From assembly GCA_950106755.1 (NCBI GenBank), contig OX467083.1, positions 38,268,555 through 38,332,554 on the forward strand: 64,000 nucleotides of DNA, in the 5' to 3' direction. This document shows positions 25,025 through 36,965 of this stretch, one piece after another. The DNA comes from Climacium dendroides. Taxonomy: Eukaryota > Streptophyta > Bryopsida > Hypnales > Climaciaceae. A model generated the notes under the pieces. The model had not been told where the DNA came from, ran no database searches, and worked only from the letters and a program-made list of their open reading frames with translations. Numbering within the stretch: the stretch's first letter is position 1; the number at the start of each line of letters is the position of its first letter. The position numbers were made by a program, and so were the translations under genes.

Positions 25025-27470
25025 TTAGTGTTGCCTTTGATGCTCTCAACAATCAATCAAACTAAAACCTACAATATTGTAGGTTTGCACAACAATCAAC
25101 CAACAAATGGCTATAACGTGGGCGATGAGGAATGCAAAAGAATTGCTTCTCATAGTTATTGGAACACTTTCTATAGACTATGCTGTAAACCAAACAAAAG
25201 GTAGAAGGGCCATATTGATATTCAAAGCTAAGATAATATTGTTTTAAAGTGTATACAATGGCTTACATACTAATCTATTTTTGTCTTTTATGTAAGCAAA
25301 TATATATTTATAAGCTTCATTCACAATAAATTACTAGTGTTATAATCTTTAAGAGTTCTTATATTAAAAAAGATAATTCCAAATGTTTTCAAGATTGATG
25401 TAAATGAGTAGTTGCTCATTTGAGAGGCTATAATATTTTAGTAACTTTATTTTGCCTCCACCAACAATCTATAATTTACAAAGAAGACTTTCTCAGTTTG
25501 ATTAATAAAGATTCAATTTTATATCGTAAATAATTAAAAGTAATGAGTATTGCCTCATATGTGTTTGGTATAGGCGTCACTTATTACACAGATGCATAGA
25601 TATGAATTTGTCAATATTTATTAATTTTTGGTGAGCATTGTATAATGATTAAAGAATTAAATTGTATTTTTTCTATTGAAATTTGAATTCTTTATAATTT
25701 ATTAATTTTATTTATATAAATTAAACAATATTTAAGTATAATTGAAAAAAACCTTGTGCTATTTTCCATCACCCATCTTTAGTTGATGGATTTTTTGGTC
25801 ACAACTTTTGAGTTATTGCTCCAAATGATTTGAGATTTAATGATAAGATACTTATAACTATTATACATTAGCTATTTTTTTTACCATTATATAATCAATA
25901 TAGGTGTTTATGTTATAGGTACCTATATTATAGACTCTTTCTATGTTATAGTGTACCTAATTTATAGGCACATAATTATGTTATAAACACCTTTAAATGG
26001 TTGTAAGTACATACTTACAATTAATTAGGTTCAAGGTTCATAAACTCACGTCTCAATGCTCATGTGCTAACATTGTTGCCCTTAACCATATTTTCTTCTC
26101 AAAGCATGCCATTTAGCCTTCAATAAAAAAAATAAAAATAACAACAAAGTTAAAACAACGATTTTTAAAGATTTATCAATAAAATCTAAGTAAATGATAC
26201 AAAATAGAATAAATTCTTCATATAATTAGCTAGAGCAAAAAAATAAAAATAAAAATGATGGAAAGGCAAGTATAACAAATCTTATTTATAGTATGAATTC
26301 AAATTAAAGTAGGTTTTTTGAGTTATCAAACCATTTTGCTTTAATAGCTCATAAAATTAAAAAAATCAAACTTTGAAAATTTCAATTTCACAAATACAAA
26401 CTAGTATTGCAACTTGAAAATTAATGTCTTCCAAATTAATTTTTTAATATATTGGACAAAGATAGAAATCTTCCAAAACTTTATGTATCCCAAAGTTTAT
26501 TACATAATTTATGAGTCTTTACAAGCAATACTTTGGCTTTTATTACATCATGTTTTCAACTAACATACATTATAGGAAATCTTGAACCTTATGTTGGACT
26601 GTTTGATTGTATGAGAATGTGCAATTACCACGGCAATTACAAAAAAAAATCCAAATCAAACTTAATAATTTTTATTTTGCACACGTGATCATTCGGTGTG
26701 CCAAGCACAACTAAAGACCATTTATTAAAATATTTTTTTTCCCTTTACATTTTCACATTTGTTGAAAGTCAAACTTGGGCTAGATTTCCTTTAATAATCA
26801 CAAGGTAGAATGATCCATTGTCATCCCTTTGGTTGTTGTACATATTTAAATTGATTGGATTTATACATTTTTTTCCAAATCAAGGAATGTTTCACATATA
26901 TTCTGATCAATTCAATTTTGAGACACATTATAGGTGGTCAAAGCAACCTCTTATAACTTCCCATTGTTGTCTCTAGAGAGGACTATTTGTGTCCATTTGG
27001 TGGTTCTTATATAGCAACTTCCTAAATGGTTGCAATAGTAATTCCAAAGTGTCCCCCAAGATTGTGGGATAATGAATGTAGCTATTGTCATGGTGATGCT
27101 CATGGAAGCTATAAAATCTTGACTTTTCAACCCAATTCCAACCCTTTCAACTCCAATTCCACACTTGAAGTTGTTGTAATGCCAACCTTTTACAATTTTC
27201 ACAACATTAAAATGCAATGGGGTGTAATTTGAATCAAGAATAGAGGTTGCAATTGGGTCTGGAACGATTTTTGGTTTGTGTACCATAGAAATTGATAGAG
27301 ATTTTTAATTTTCCTCAAGTTTGGACTTTGTGAATTTACAGAAATTCAAAAAATCCTCCAAATTTCATTTTTTCTTAACGAAAACTAACGAATTTTATGA
27401 AATTATTTTACAAAATAACCTATAATTATAGTTTTGACTCTATACACATCAATTAGGGTAGTTCCACCTA
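25025..27470. other. AT-rich intergenic DNA between COX5B and the RING gene
   Basis: No exon chain recognised. A small inverted repeat pairs 'aggtgtttatgttat' near 25902 with 'ataaacacct' near 25983. A 111-codon minus-strand frame (27286-26951) lacks any recognisable motif and has no support as a gene. Confidence 0.45.
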
Positions 27471-27478
27471 GTGAGGCC

Positions 27479-27687
27479 ATGGCCATGGCCACAGCGACGT
27501 TAGTGAAGCTGGTGGCTATGGCGCAAAGGCACAAGCACCAGCGACAAGTGTGCCCGACAACGCGGCTATGACGACTCTGACCATGAACATGAACAACGCG
27601 GAAGGCTCTTCGCAGCATCCTGGTTTCTCCACTTTTCCTCTCTCTTCAAATGCATCACACGCATACTCATCCGCATCGCAGGGCTGA
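27479..27687 (+). promoter_or_regulatory. two overlapping upstream ORFs in the probable leader of the RING gene
   Basis: uORF1 runs 27479-27571 (30 codons, MAMATATLVKLVAM...) and uORF2 runs 27568-27687 (39 codons, MTTLTMNMNNAEGSS...). They overlap by the ATGA junction. The region is GC-rich compared with its surroundings and ends 141 bp before the main ATG at 27829, as expected for a 5' leader. Whether the transcript starts this far upstream is inference. Confidence 0.35.
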
Positions 27688-27828
27688 TTGTGGTCTCTTT
27701 CATGTGACTGTGGGGTTTAGACTTTCTTTGTGATCTCTATAGTTTAGAGGGTCACATTGTGATACCTGCGAGGTATTTGCAAGGAATTGGATTCAGAAAA
27801 GTAGGGAATCTGTGTCATCTGTTCAAGG

Positions 27829-30800
27829 ATGGGGATTCCTAGTGGGGGGTCTTTCAACGGGTCGTTTGGGGGGGGTGGTAGCGGATTTAGTAGTGGTGGC
27901 AGATTTGATAACAATTCCTCAAGTTCTCATCATCATCACCACCATCATTTCAACACTTTTGGTGATCCTTTTTATTACAACAACCAGCGACGGTCATACA
28001 GGGAATCTTCAGGCGGCGGTGGCGGTGGCGGTGTCGAGTGCAAGTATCCCTGCTCCATCATCGCATCCTTCATTGGCTTCTTTGGTATCTCCCTAATCTT
28101 GTTGTATGTTTTCTGTGCGGACTATTAGGGTTGAAAATTCATCTGGATAGAATCTAACCCTGGAATAAGTGCAATTTTGTTGATGGAGTATTCAAGAAGT
28201 GCTCGTTAGTGTTTGTGATTCCAAGGAGTGGTTAATGTTTGTTCTTTTGATTTGTTAATTCCTGCAGGATTGAGATTTTTAGGATTTTCAACTGACCGAT
28301 TTGATTAATCATTTTTTGAAAAGTATAATTCAGGGAGGGCAAAATTTTATGTCACTGGATTCTGTGAAGAACTTTGCACGTGTTGGTCAAGAAATAAGCA
28401 TATTTGAATGAAAGATAGTTCCTATATGACCCACGCAAGTGTGTCAAATGACCATGAGGCCCAATTTGGTGCTTTTCGTATTGCATTATGCTTCATTCGG
28501 GTCTTGCACGATGGAATTGCATTGCGTGACATGTTTTCTTGTGCACAATATAAATTTTCCCGTATTGAAAGTTCATTCTTCAGAACGGGCGCTACTGTTT
28601 GATAAATCCCGAATATAAACATCAACGGGAGATCTTCTTAGGATAATTTCCTATTTGTTATAAAATTGACTTTGGCTCAGTATCCGTATATGCAACTGGT
28701 GATTTATGTTACCTGGCTTTATATCTACACTATTGCTTGTAGGATCACTATGGATGATTTTTGGACTCTTCCACTCGGATCAGCCAGTAATGTCTCTGAA
28801 TTATTCACGTCTCATGACCGCCAATTCAATCTTCATCAAGCAAATACAGGTCAACTTTTTTCAGCAGTCTTAATTTCAAAGAGAAATTTTGGACGAGCAA
28901 TTGTGATACTAGACAAGCAGAAATAACCTTCATTTGAACTTCAGAATACCTTATCTCTTTGATCACATGCTTGTACTGGAGAATACAGACTACCGCTTTT
29001 GAATATTCAGATCTATGTGAGAATAGACGTCTATTCTGAACTCATTGCGTGATTTTCAGATACAAAACGTGAGAGATCCGGGTCCGATTGTCTACCTATT
29101 CTCTAAAGAGCCTACACTAAGTGATTATGTAAACTACAATGAGACTCATGACGACTTTGTGGAGTCAAATAGCCATTGGGTAAGAAATTTCATCCTATGC
29201 TCCCGCTCGCCTCACTCTCTTTCAAGAAAAGAATATAAAAGCACAATTTAAAGACGAGCATTGGTAGTATTGAGAATTACCTTATCCTTGACTATTATTG
29301 TATCTTTTGTTGTATAATTTGACCTTTTTATCTGTCGTTGTGCTTGTGCTTGATTTCTCAGGAATGGCGTTTTTGGCTTAATAAAGGCTCCACTATTGAG
29401 CTCTCATATGATGTAAAGGGATTGTCTCAAGATTATCTCGTGCTTGCTTTTATCCGGGGTATGTAAATGAACAAGTCTTGTATCATCCACTGATGCTTCA
29501 AAACGGTTACAGAAGTCAGGTGCAAGTAGTGCTCGTTATTTAGTTCTCGACTACGCAATCTTGTAGTATGTGTTTCATTCATTTTTGTTTCAGTATATAC
29601 AGAAAACTTGGTTTTATATAGATATCATCAACTTTGAGTTTTTATCTTAATATATAGTTTCCAATCAGCTGTGGTTTTATTTCTTGAACTACTATATAGA
29701 TTCGAAGTGTCTAAATGGAGTAAGCTGACTGTTCGATCTTTGCAGGGACGCAGGGCCTGGAAGATTGGACAAGGGCTCCGAACACTCCATCCAAAACTTT
29801 AAAGTGGTATCGAATACATGGTAAGTTCTCTCTGTGTATAGTCAGAATCATGTTTAATACGTTATCCATCAGAGCTCAGCTTACATGGCACCTCAAGTCC
29901 TCTTGTGATGGTCAGTGGTTTCTGAACCCTTGATGATACAGCAAATACGTATCCATGGTAATGTATGTTGGCGATTTTATCACATTTGCATAATGAAGGC
30001 TGAACTCATGATCTATCAGACAAGCAAACTAGAAACATAACTATGACCTTTTAAATTCTAGACATTTCAATCTTGTAAGACGAGCATTCAGAATTCCTTT
30101 GTGTTACTGTCATTCAATTAGAAGAGTGTGGCTGTATTGCAGGTAGTGGTGTCAAAGATTTTGTAACTGACCGGGACGGTGATTACTTCATTGCCTTTGG
30201 CAATCTTAATAGTCAAGACATGGAGGTGTGTTAAATTCTGCGTTGCACGTTTGATGTTTTCTGCATTTGCAGTCTAAGTTGCAATGTAGTGAAGATCTTA
30301 TGAAAGGAGTACTTTATACTGACATTGAATTGGGAGAAATGTCATTGGATGGATTACACACACCCCGGGGGGAGTGTGGAGAATGGTGTGGCGGATTGTA
30401 CAATATTACAACGCGCAGTATGATTATTACTTATGGATGAATATCACAACTTTATTCTATTGTGTAATTATTTCCTTAAGAATAGGTTATTTATGAGCAT
30501 ACGATTTCATCAATGAGGGCTTTGGAACAGGTGACTTCAAAATTGAACATACGTAGCACACTTTACAGCGTCAAAGGTGCAGATAAAAGGATAGTGCTTA
30601 CATCCGACGTTGAAGCAGTCAACATACCTTTACCTCTCTTTCATGGCAACACTGTATTGCTGACTACGCCTAGTGAACCACAGGTGCACTCACTTCTCCC
30701 CGGTGAATTCCAGACTTGACTGTGTAATTGGGCTCTGTTTCTGGGATTTTCCTCGAGTGTAATAACCTTTGATTTGTTTCAAAGTGCCTGGGCTAATAAC

Positions 30801-33135
30801 ATATCTTTTGGGGGGCTGCAGGAGGGTGTTGATAATTGGGAGGTAGCAGTTGCCTATCCTACACGCTGGACCACCTATTTCTTAATCTGGGGTATTGAAC
30901 CTCCTCATGATGACTCTATGCATTTGTATTTAGACTTCCTAATTTGAACTAAACTACCCCTAGCCTTTGAACCTTACTGACTTCGAAAATGCCCAAATAT
31001 CCATCGCCAAAAGTGACTGCATTTATCCCTATATTAGTTGAAATGAATCATTTAGGAAGCTTCAAGGAATGTAGAAAAATATAGCAACAGAAAGGAGAAC
31101 TCGTACCCTAAATGACTTGAAAGTTTCTGAATCGACTATTAGCTTTCGAAGTTTATTTTCTCTATTTGGCTTGGGCACTCAGGGGTTGAATGATTTCATG
31201 CAATCATCTGTACAGACTATGTGATAGGTGATGTAATCTTTTTGAATCTGATTGATTAGATCAAATTCTTTTGTAGTGATGGATTATCTTTCTCATATGC
31301 CTATCCAATGCGTGCTGCAGGTGCAATAGTTGCGGTGATAGTTGTGATTTTTGGTGTAGAAACAAGAGGCATACGCATTTGGGGAAGAAGTCGGGAGGAA
31401 CTCCCTTTACTGGCTCCACAAGCAGTGCCCAGTGATGCAGCAAGCAACTCTTCAAGTGTTGCAATCTCTACTCCGTCAGGAGAGTGGGATGAACATGGAG
31501 GAAGTCCTCGCGATGAACAGAAACTCTGCACCATTTGTTTGGACGCGCCCAAGGATTGCTTCTTTGATCCTTGTGGTCATCGATGCACTTGCTACGGTTG
31601 TGGTCAAAGGTCAGTCTTTCTTTCTGGATCACTTAGTTCTCGAGTCCAAAACAAGCAGCTATGTTATGAGAGTCTCTGTCCCTGTTGCACTGGCTTGTTT
31701 TTCGAGTACAGTCTTACTCTAACTTCGTTACATGTAGCCTTTGTCAATGCAAAACCTCCTCTCCTTCGGTCCAGAGGCGACATTCTCAGAAAGAAATTGG
31801 TTGGTCCTAAGTATCGATCTTAATTTTTAACCCACAGTCTTAACCCCTACGTGCCTTAACGAAGTTTAAATTAATCACTCAAGAAGTTTCAAGGAAGTTA
31901 ACAAAATGTACAAGTAGAATGAAGAAATCATATCCAACATTTATTAACAATAGGAGTACATTGTGAAAGTTACTACAACCGAAGCTTATTCTGTTCCAGG
32001 TACTCATTTTAAAGATTCAGATGTTGCAGTCATGTCCATCTATATCTTATATTTTTATGTCACTTTATGAAGGTTAGGATTTATGCATCAAATAGGTCAT
32101 CCCTTGTTATCTGCACTCAGGACACAATGGAGATAATCTTGAAGTGGATATGAGTTTTAGAGATTCTTTGAAGCAAAAATTAATAGCGACCCTCTGTCTG
32201 GCCCACCCCTTAACCATGGGTTTGCTAGTTTAACCCGAGTTCAAGCACTTTTTACGCATTTTTGCATGCTTTTGGTTCTCAATTAGCTTAACGTAAATCA
32301 TGCAATCAAACTCAAATTAGCTCCAATTCAGAGCAGATTTGGGTTTGGTCCCCAGTTTTCTCTCCCAATTTTATTTTAACTGAATGATACCTGTGTTCCA
32401 CTTCCTAATTAAGACATCTCTTTTTAGAGTTGTGGACAAAACAGTTCATTCCTCACTTGGACCTTTTCCATAGAGTCAAATTCTCCACCAAATTTAAAAC
32501 AATTTAAAACATATTTTGAAAGTTGAGAAAGGGGAACAAAATTTATTAGAATTTGAGGTGTATACAATTGCTCTACCATCCTTTTAACCTCCACTAAGTG
32601 CAATTTTGCACCTAAAATTCCTAAGGAATGTGTCATGCTCATCAACATCCACCAACATTGTTTGGGCTCTAAACTCCTCTTTAAAATGTGAAAGTGCTTC
32701 AAATCAAGTGTCTTGTAAATTGAGAAAAGATTAGTGTTAAATTGGTGGTAGATTGGTGGTGGTGGTGGATGTAAAGTAACTACTAGAGCCTTCTAATTGC
32801 AATTTTAATTTATTATATCTATATTTTTTTACTACTATTTTTCCTTGCTTGATCCGCCTCAAAATTCAATACCTTTTGTCTCTTTCATAGCTTTCAACCA
32901 TGTAGCTAGTTTAAAAATTTGGTAAGAAATTGACTACTAGGAAAGGGTCTCAATGAAGAATAAATCTTTTTGTCCTCGACTCTTTTAAGTACTTTTGAAA
33001 TGGGTTCTTTTTCCTTCAACAATAGCTTTGTGATGTTGAATCTTCATGTTGTGCAGGATACAAGAAGGAAATAGTGGTTTGTGTCCCATATGTCGACAAC
33101 CTATCCGAGCAGTTCGCAAAATCTTTGATTCTTAA
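27829..33135 (+). CDS. APD-type membrane RING-finger E3 ubiquitin ligase
   Basis: Exons supported: 27829-~28103, ~28752-28852, 29060-29179, 29362-29458, 29746-29820, 30143-30225, 30486-30683, 30822-30891, 31321-31609, 33057-33135 (stop). The Gly/Ser/His-rich N-terminus (a run of seven His) precedes a membrane segment (SIIASFIGFFGISLILL). Then comes an extracytoplasmic region with the APD pattern (RDPGPIVYLFSKEPTLSDY, FWLNKGSTIELSYDV, GLEDWTRAPNTP), a second membrane segment (GAIVAVIVVIFGVE) and a C-terminal C3HC4 RING split by a 1.4 kb intron (CTICLDAPKDC, PCGHRCTC, CPICRQPI). The family (ABERRANT POLLEN DEVELOPMENT 1-4) acts in endomembranes and transfers ubiquitin. The phase between the first two exons does not close, so a small exon between 28104 and 28751 is probably missing. 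Confidence 0.85.
31053..31190. repeat. dispersed intronic repeat, copy in RING gene intron
   Basis: Starts tttaggaagcttcaagg and contains 'gaa..(c)taccct' and 'ggggttgaa'. A related sequence lies at about 55205-55345 (tttaggaagcttcaagg ... 'aaatcataccct' ... 'ggggttaa') in a GPI8 intron, and a shorter one at about 31868-31945 (aagaagtttcaagg ... 'gaagaaatcata'). Likely an old short interspersed repeat. Confidence 0.4.
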
Positions 33136-34470
33136 GACTTGAAGGTTCAGTGTAGAACATCATGTTGCAAGTAGGAGTGGATGAAGTTTGGTATTTCCTT
33201 GAGTTGCAAACCCCTTATCTATTTGTATGAGACTTTCTCAACAAGTTGCTTCAAGTACTTTCTCAACAAGTTGCTTCAAGTGCACATGGTGTAGATTATA
33301 TATATAGACAATCAAGAGTTGTTTGTTGAAGGTTTCAATGGTTTCAGATACCAGACAACCATTGTAGTAATTTGTTAAGTTGATCTTGTTTGTTTGTTTT
33401 CATAATGAGAAAGTCAATACCCTGTGTCTATAGATGAAGCTTAAAAATTGTGATTAGGGTGGTTGTCAAAACATGGGTGGACTAATGTGATGTGAACAAG
33501 TTCAATTACTTTTTGCGATTTGGGTTCATAGAATTGTGCAACAATAGTGAGTGCAAAAGGCAAACAAGGATTTTTTTTCTTTCTTAAAACATGTAATTTT
33601 GTATCCTTTATTCTTAACAAATTTAGCAATGATTTCTTTGTTTGAAATTGATTGTTGCCAATTCCTTAAACCTACTTATGTTGGTGCCATGTAAGGTAGT
33701 GTTAGTGAAAACCAAGCCAATTTGGTATGACAACCATTGTTGCATATTGTTGGGTTCTTTGATTCAAATAAATTGCAAGTAAAATTGAGTTAACTTTGAA
33801 AGCAACATCCAAATATAGTATGCAATAGTTATAAGGTGTCAAAGATGGATTGATAGTTTTATTTAATCTAACTTTAATTTTAATGACTTCATTTTCAACA
33901 TTGTGCAATTAGTATCTATACATTCGTAGGAATTTTTAGGGTATGTTTTTAGGGTATGCTTTTAGGGTTCATTTTAGAGAGTAAGATCAGTTTTAATTGA
34001 ACCTACTTTAGATTAGATATTTTGACAAGGTTCAAGCCAAAGTTTACTAACATTAGAGGTTTGTTTGGGGTTTCTTCATGAAAAGGGAAAGGTAATTGCA
34101 TAGATGCATATGCCATCTTCCAAGGTAATAACACTTACTAATGAGTTGTTTGCAAAATTGCACCACCCATAAAGTTGATTTTGGATACACATGTTCTCAA
34201 CATTCCAGAACTTTATACTTTTATTCATATGATGTTCAAAAGCTTCATGGAAAAAGAACTTCGAATCCCTTTTTGATTCTAAAAACAATATCTAACAAAT
34301 AATTTAGACAATTATAAAAATGGAACTTTCAATTAGACTTGTGGATTGCGAGAGGCATGATTTTTCCTCAACTTTCCTCAACCTCACTGGGCATAGTTTT
34401 CATGGAGCGCAATTGATTAATAAGGAACTGCATTAGCAGTATATATGGCGTCCTTCATCCACCCTTGATC
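33136..34470. other. AT-rich flank, no gene seen
   Basis: Contains a 22 bp direct duplication ('ctttctcaacaagttgcttcaa' type, 33232-33280) in the probable 3' UTR of the RING gene. Minus-strand open frames of 62-70 codons are AT-rich and without motif. Confidence 0.4.
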
Positions 34471-34477
34471 CTCCTAG

Positions 34478-35341
34478 TATAGTCAGACCTCGATAAGTGT
34501 TACCTCGATAAGTGTTAAAACTCTATATGTGTTATGGAGATTTGTGCTCCCTTAAAATTAAGACTAGTAAATGTTACGCAATGTCGTGTTTCCGACTTTG
34601 TTAATTTTACCTTAATAAGTGATAAGTTTCCAAAAAAAGGCTTTTCGTAAGAGTCATTGCTTGGGGGAGATAATTTTGAGGTAAAGTAATAGTTTCTAGT
34701 TTAGGGTAGAGGAGGTAGAGGAGGTGGTTGTTGTATTGGAACAACTAAGTTTGATATCCTTTGAGACTGAGATCCCTAACATGAATGTTCAAGAGTATTT
34801 AAATTATGAGCTCGAGTTTGATTTGAATAATCCTTATCAACCCACTGATGAAGAAATTATTGAAATGCTTCCATTTCAACAACAAGGTAGTGAACATGAA
34901 GATAGTGATCCTGATGAAGCTAATCCTCACGATATAGTAGAAGAGGTTGTAGGCTTTAAAGATGTACGTAGTGCTCTTCAAACTTTGAAGAAGTTTTGAA
35001 GCAAAGACCTAATGACACCATGTTATCTATTAGGAATATTGAAGCATTAGAAAAGGAAGTAGAATCTTGGCATGTAGCAGAAACTCGCCAAAGTACTATT
35101 GATTCATTCTTTCGACGGACTTAGATGAATAATGAATAAATATTTTGTAATTTCATCCATTTTTTCTATAAATGTTGCAAGTGTTATCTTTTATAATGTG
35201 TTTAATTCTTCTAAGTGTTATTTTTTCTAAGTGTTACAAATCATCGGCATCACCCTCTATAAGTGTTATGTGTTACTAGTGTCTAAGTGTTAACTAAAAG
35301 TATGCTCCCAACCCCTAACACTTATCGAGGTTTGACTTGTA
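34478..35341 (+). mobile_element. decayed pogo/Tigger-like DNA transposon
   Basis: Terminal inverted repeats tagtcagacctcgataagtg (from 34479) and its inverse cacttatcgaggtttgactt (ending about 35339) are flanked by TA, the target of Tc1/mariner-pogo elements. The motif 'ctcgataagtgtta' is repeated inside the left end. The ~0.86 kb body keeps only the C-terminal part of a transposase, so the element is internally deleted and inactive. Confidence 0.8.
34724..35124 (+). pseudogene. C-terminal remnant of a pogo-like transposase
   Basis: An acidic stretch (NNPYQPTDEEIIEML, EHEDSDPDEANPHD) is followed, after a one-base frameshift near 34985, by FEEVLKQRPNDTM, ALEKEVESWHVAETR and the terminal STIDSFFRRT, typical of the tail of CENP-B/Tigger-type transposases. 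The catalytic DDE region and the DNA-binding N-terminus are absent. Located between matching TIRs. Confidence 0.7.
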
Positions 35342-36710
35342 CGTACCATTGAGGTTATGGCTTCTTCTGGTTTGCAGGAGTAGGAAGACATCGAAGGCTG
35401 TTTAATTAATTGTACGAAGCAGCTCATTCAATTCCGCTCAGTATCATCAAAGCCACAAAGCGAGCGCGATCCCTTCCCTGTACCACAATTTGGCACCCAT
35501 CCCTTTAAAATCTCAGAATTTGGCAAGAGATTTCTTGTTTGCTGCACCAGAACTGTTTCTCTCGGCCGAACTTCCTGTACCAGTGCCAGTCGCGATCAGA
35601 TTAGTTCAGGGATGGGATTGCGGTCAAACGTCCACCACCGACGAGGAAACCAAGAGTACATAATTCCAGTTACGCAAGTCTACAGCAGTAGCGTCAATTG
35701 CCAATCATGCACCGGATGTGACGCACTGGTTTAACCAAGCTTCGTGGAATACGAAACGGAGTAGGTAGGTCTGCGATCCTCCCCGAATAGTGGGAAGGGC
35801 GAAAGGGTTTCTCGACCCTCTGAAGAAACAGAGGAAAAACTCTGCTCGCGTCGAATACTAACGGATTGACGTACCGGCCGACCTAGTTCACGATGTTGGA
35901 ATGCGGGAACTACGCAAACGGATAATTACTGCTATGATTCTCACTCTGAGAAACTCACTATAGCTTCAATTTTGGACTCTAATGGTGCCTTACCCAAAAC
36001 AGAAAACCCTAAAACCAGGGTCCATGTCTGCTCTGGATTTCTGAATTCCTCACTAGATTAATTGAAGCACCTGATTTGCTTCCCACTTAGCCAGCTACTA
36101 AGTGACATTGTGAGGCCCCAACGCCACAATCGTGATTCTCACACCTGGTGGGTATGAGAGTTCATGGGAGCTCTGCAACGCTGATCACTCTTCCACTTCC
36201 CCAGAACTCTACATCGCTCGATCTGCCGCGTCCTCGATCGCTAGTGCCGTCTTGCAGTCCGGCTTCCCCTCGATCGCTGCACACACAAACCTCTCCCGAA
36301 TCACGGCAACCCAGCCGTGGATGCAAATCCATTCCAACTCAATATTCTAACTCAACGCAAAGACTCGCACTCTCGCATTCCGGTGTCATATGTCGAGTCT
36401 TGGCCTTCAGAACTCAGGGCAACGATGGAGGCTTCAGGAACTGCGGGAGGCAGAGGAGTGGGAGGCCATACACTTTTGCGTTTTTATGTCTGCACGACCA
36501 GACGTAGTTCTACATCTACGAAATTGGGTATTAGATCTTAGAATAGGTCTGGTTTATATGAGCTAAATGTCTCCAAATCTACCAATTCAACAGCTCAATC
36601 TACATACTCTGGAGTGAGCGTGATTGACCTACGTCACGAGCTTGCTTTCGCAATTTGTGAGAGCGGGTGAGTTCAATTGGTTGTAAGTTCAATTTGTTGC
36701 TTCACCGAGG
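35342..36710. other. GC-richer island without a recognised gene
   Basis: About 1.3 kb of near-50% GC in AT-rich surroundings. Overlapping plus-strand frames (36132-36350, 36148-36507, 36317-36541) have no recognisable domain. It could be the promoter and first exon of the WD40 gene at 38.5 kb (for example the ATG at about 36425, EASGTAGGRGVGG) or a dead gene. I cannot decide from sequence. Confidence 0.35.
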
Positions 36711-36711
36711 C

Positions 36712-36965
36712 TGATGTTTGGTGTCTGATGGATGACAAATAATCTTCTAGTGTAGGATACAAGTGCAACTATTCATCCTTATAATTTTGTGTTGAAAAGG
36801 ATAAGATCTTCTATAATACTTTCACTAAAAAAATCCAAAGCACTCATTGGAAGTCAAAGTATTGTAAAAGATCTTCCCTTTTCAACAAAAAATTCTAAAG
36901 ATGAATAATTGCACTTGTATCCTATTCTAAAAGATTCTATGCCATCCATTAGACACCCAACATCT
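36712..36965. mobile_element. palindromic MITE, ~250 bp, full copy
   Basis: Long inverted repeat: the left arm (gatgtttggtgtctgatgga, aggatacaagtgcaactatt, 'gttgaaaaggataagatctt') pairs with the right arm through the whole length; the right end reads ccattagacacccaacatc. The centre is near 36840. Arms are roughly 85% alike by eye. No ORF, so a non-autonomous foldback/MITE element. Confidence 0.75.

Noticed and set aside
26951..27286. 111-codon minus-strand open frame in the COX5B-RING interval
   Set aside because: No recognisable domain, no splice context and AT-rich composition; the opposite strand is open as well.
32424..32702. 92-codon minus-strand frame inside the last intron of the RING gene
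   Set aside because: No family pattern seen; intronic and antisense, so most likely chance.
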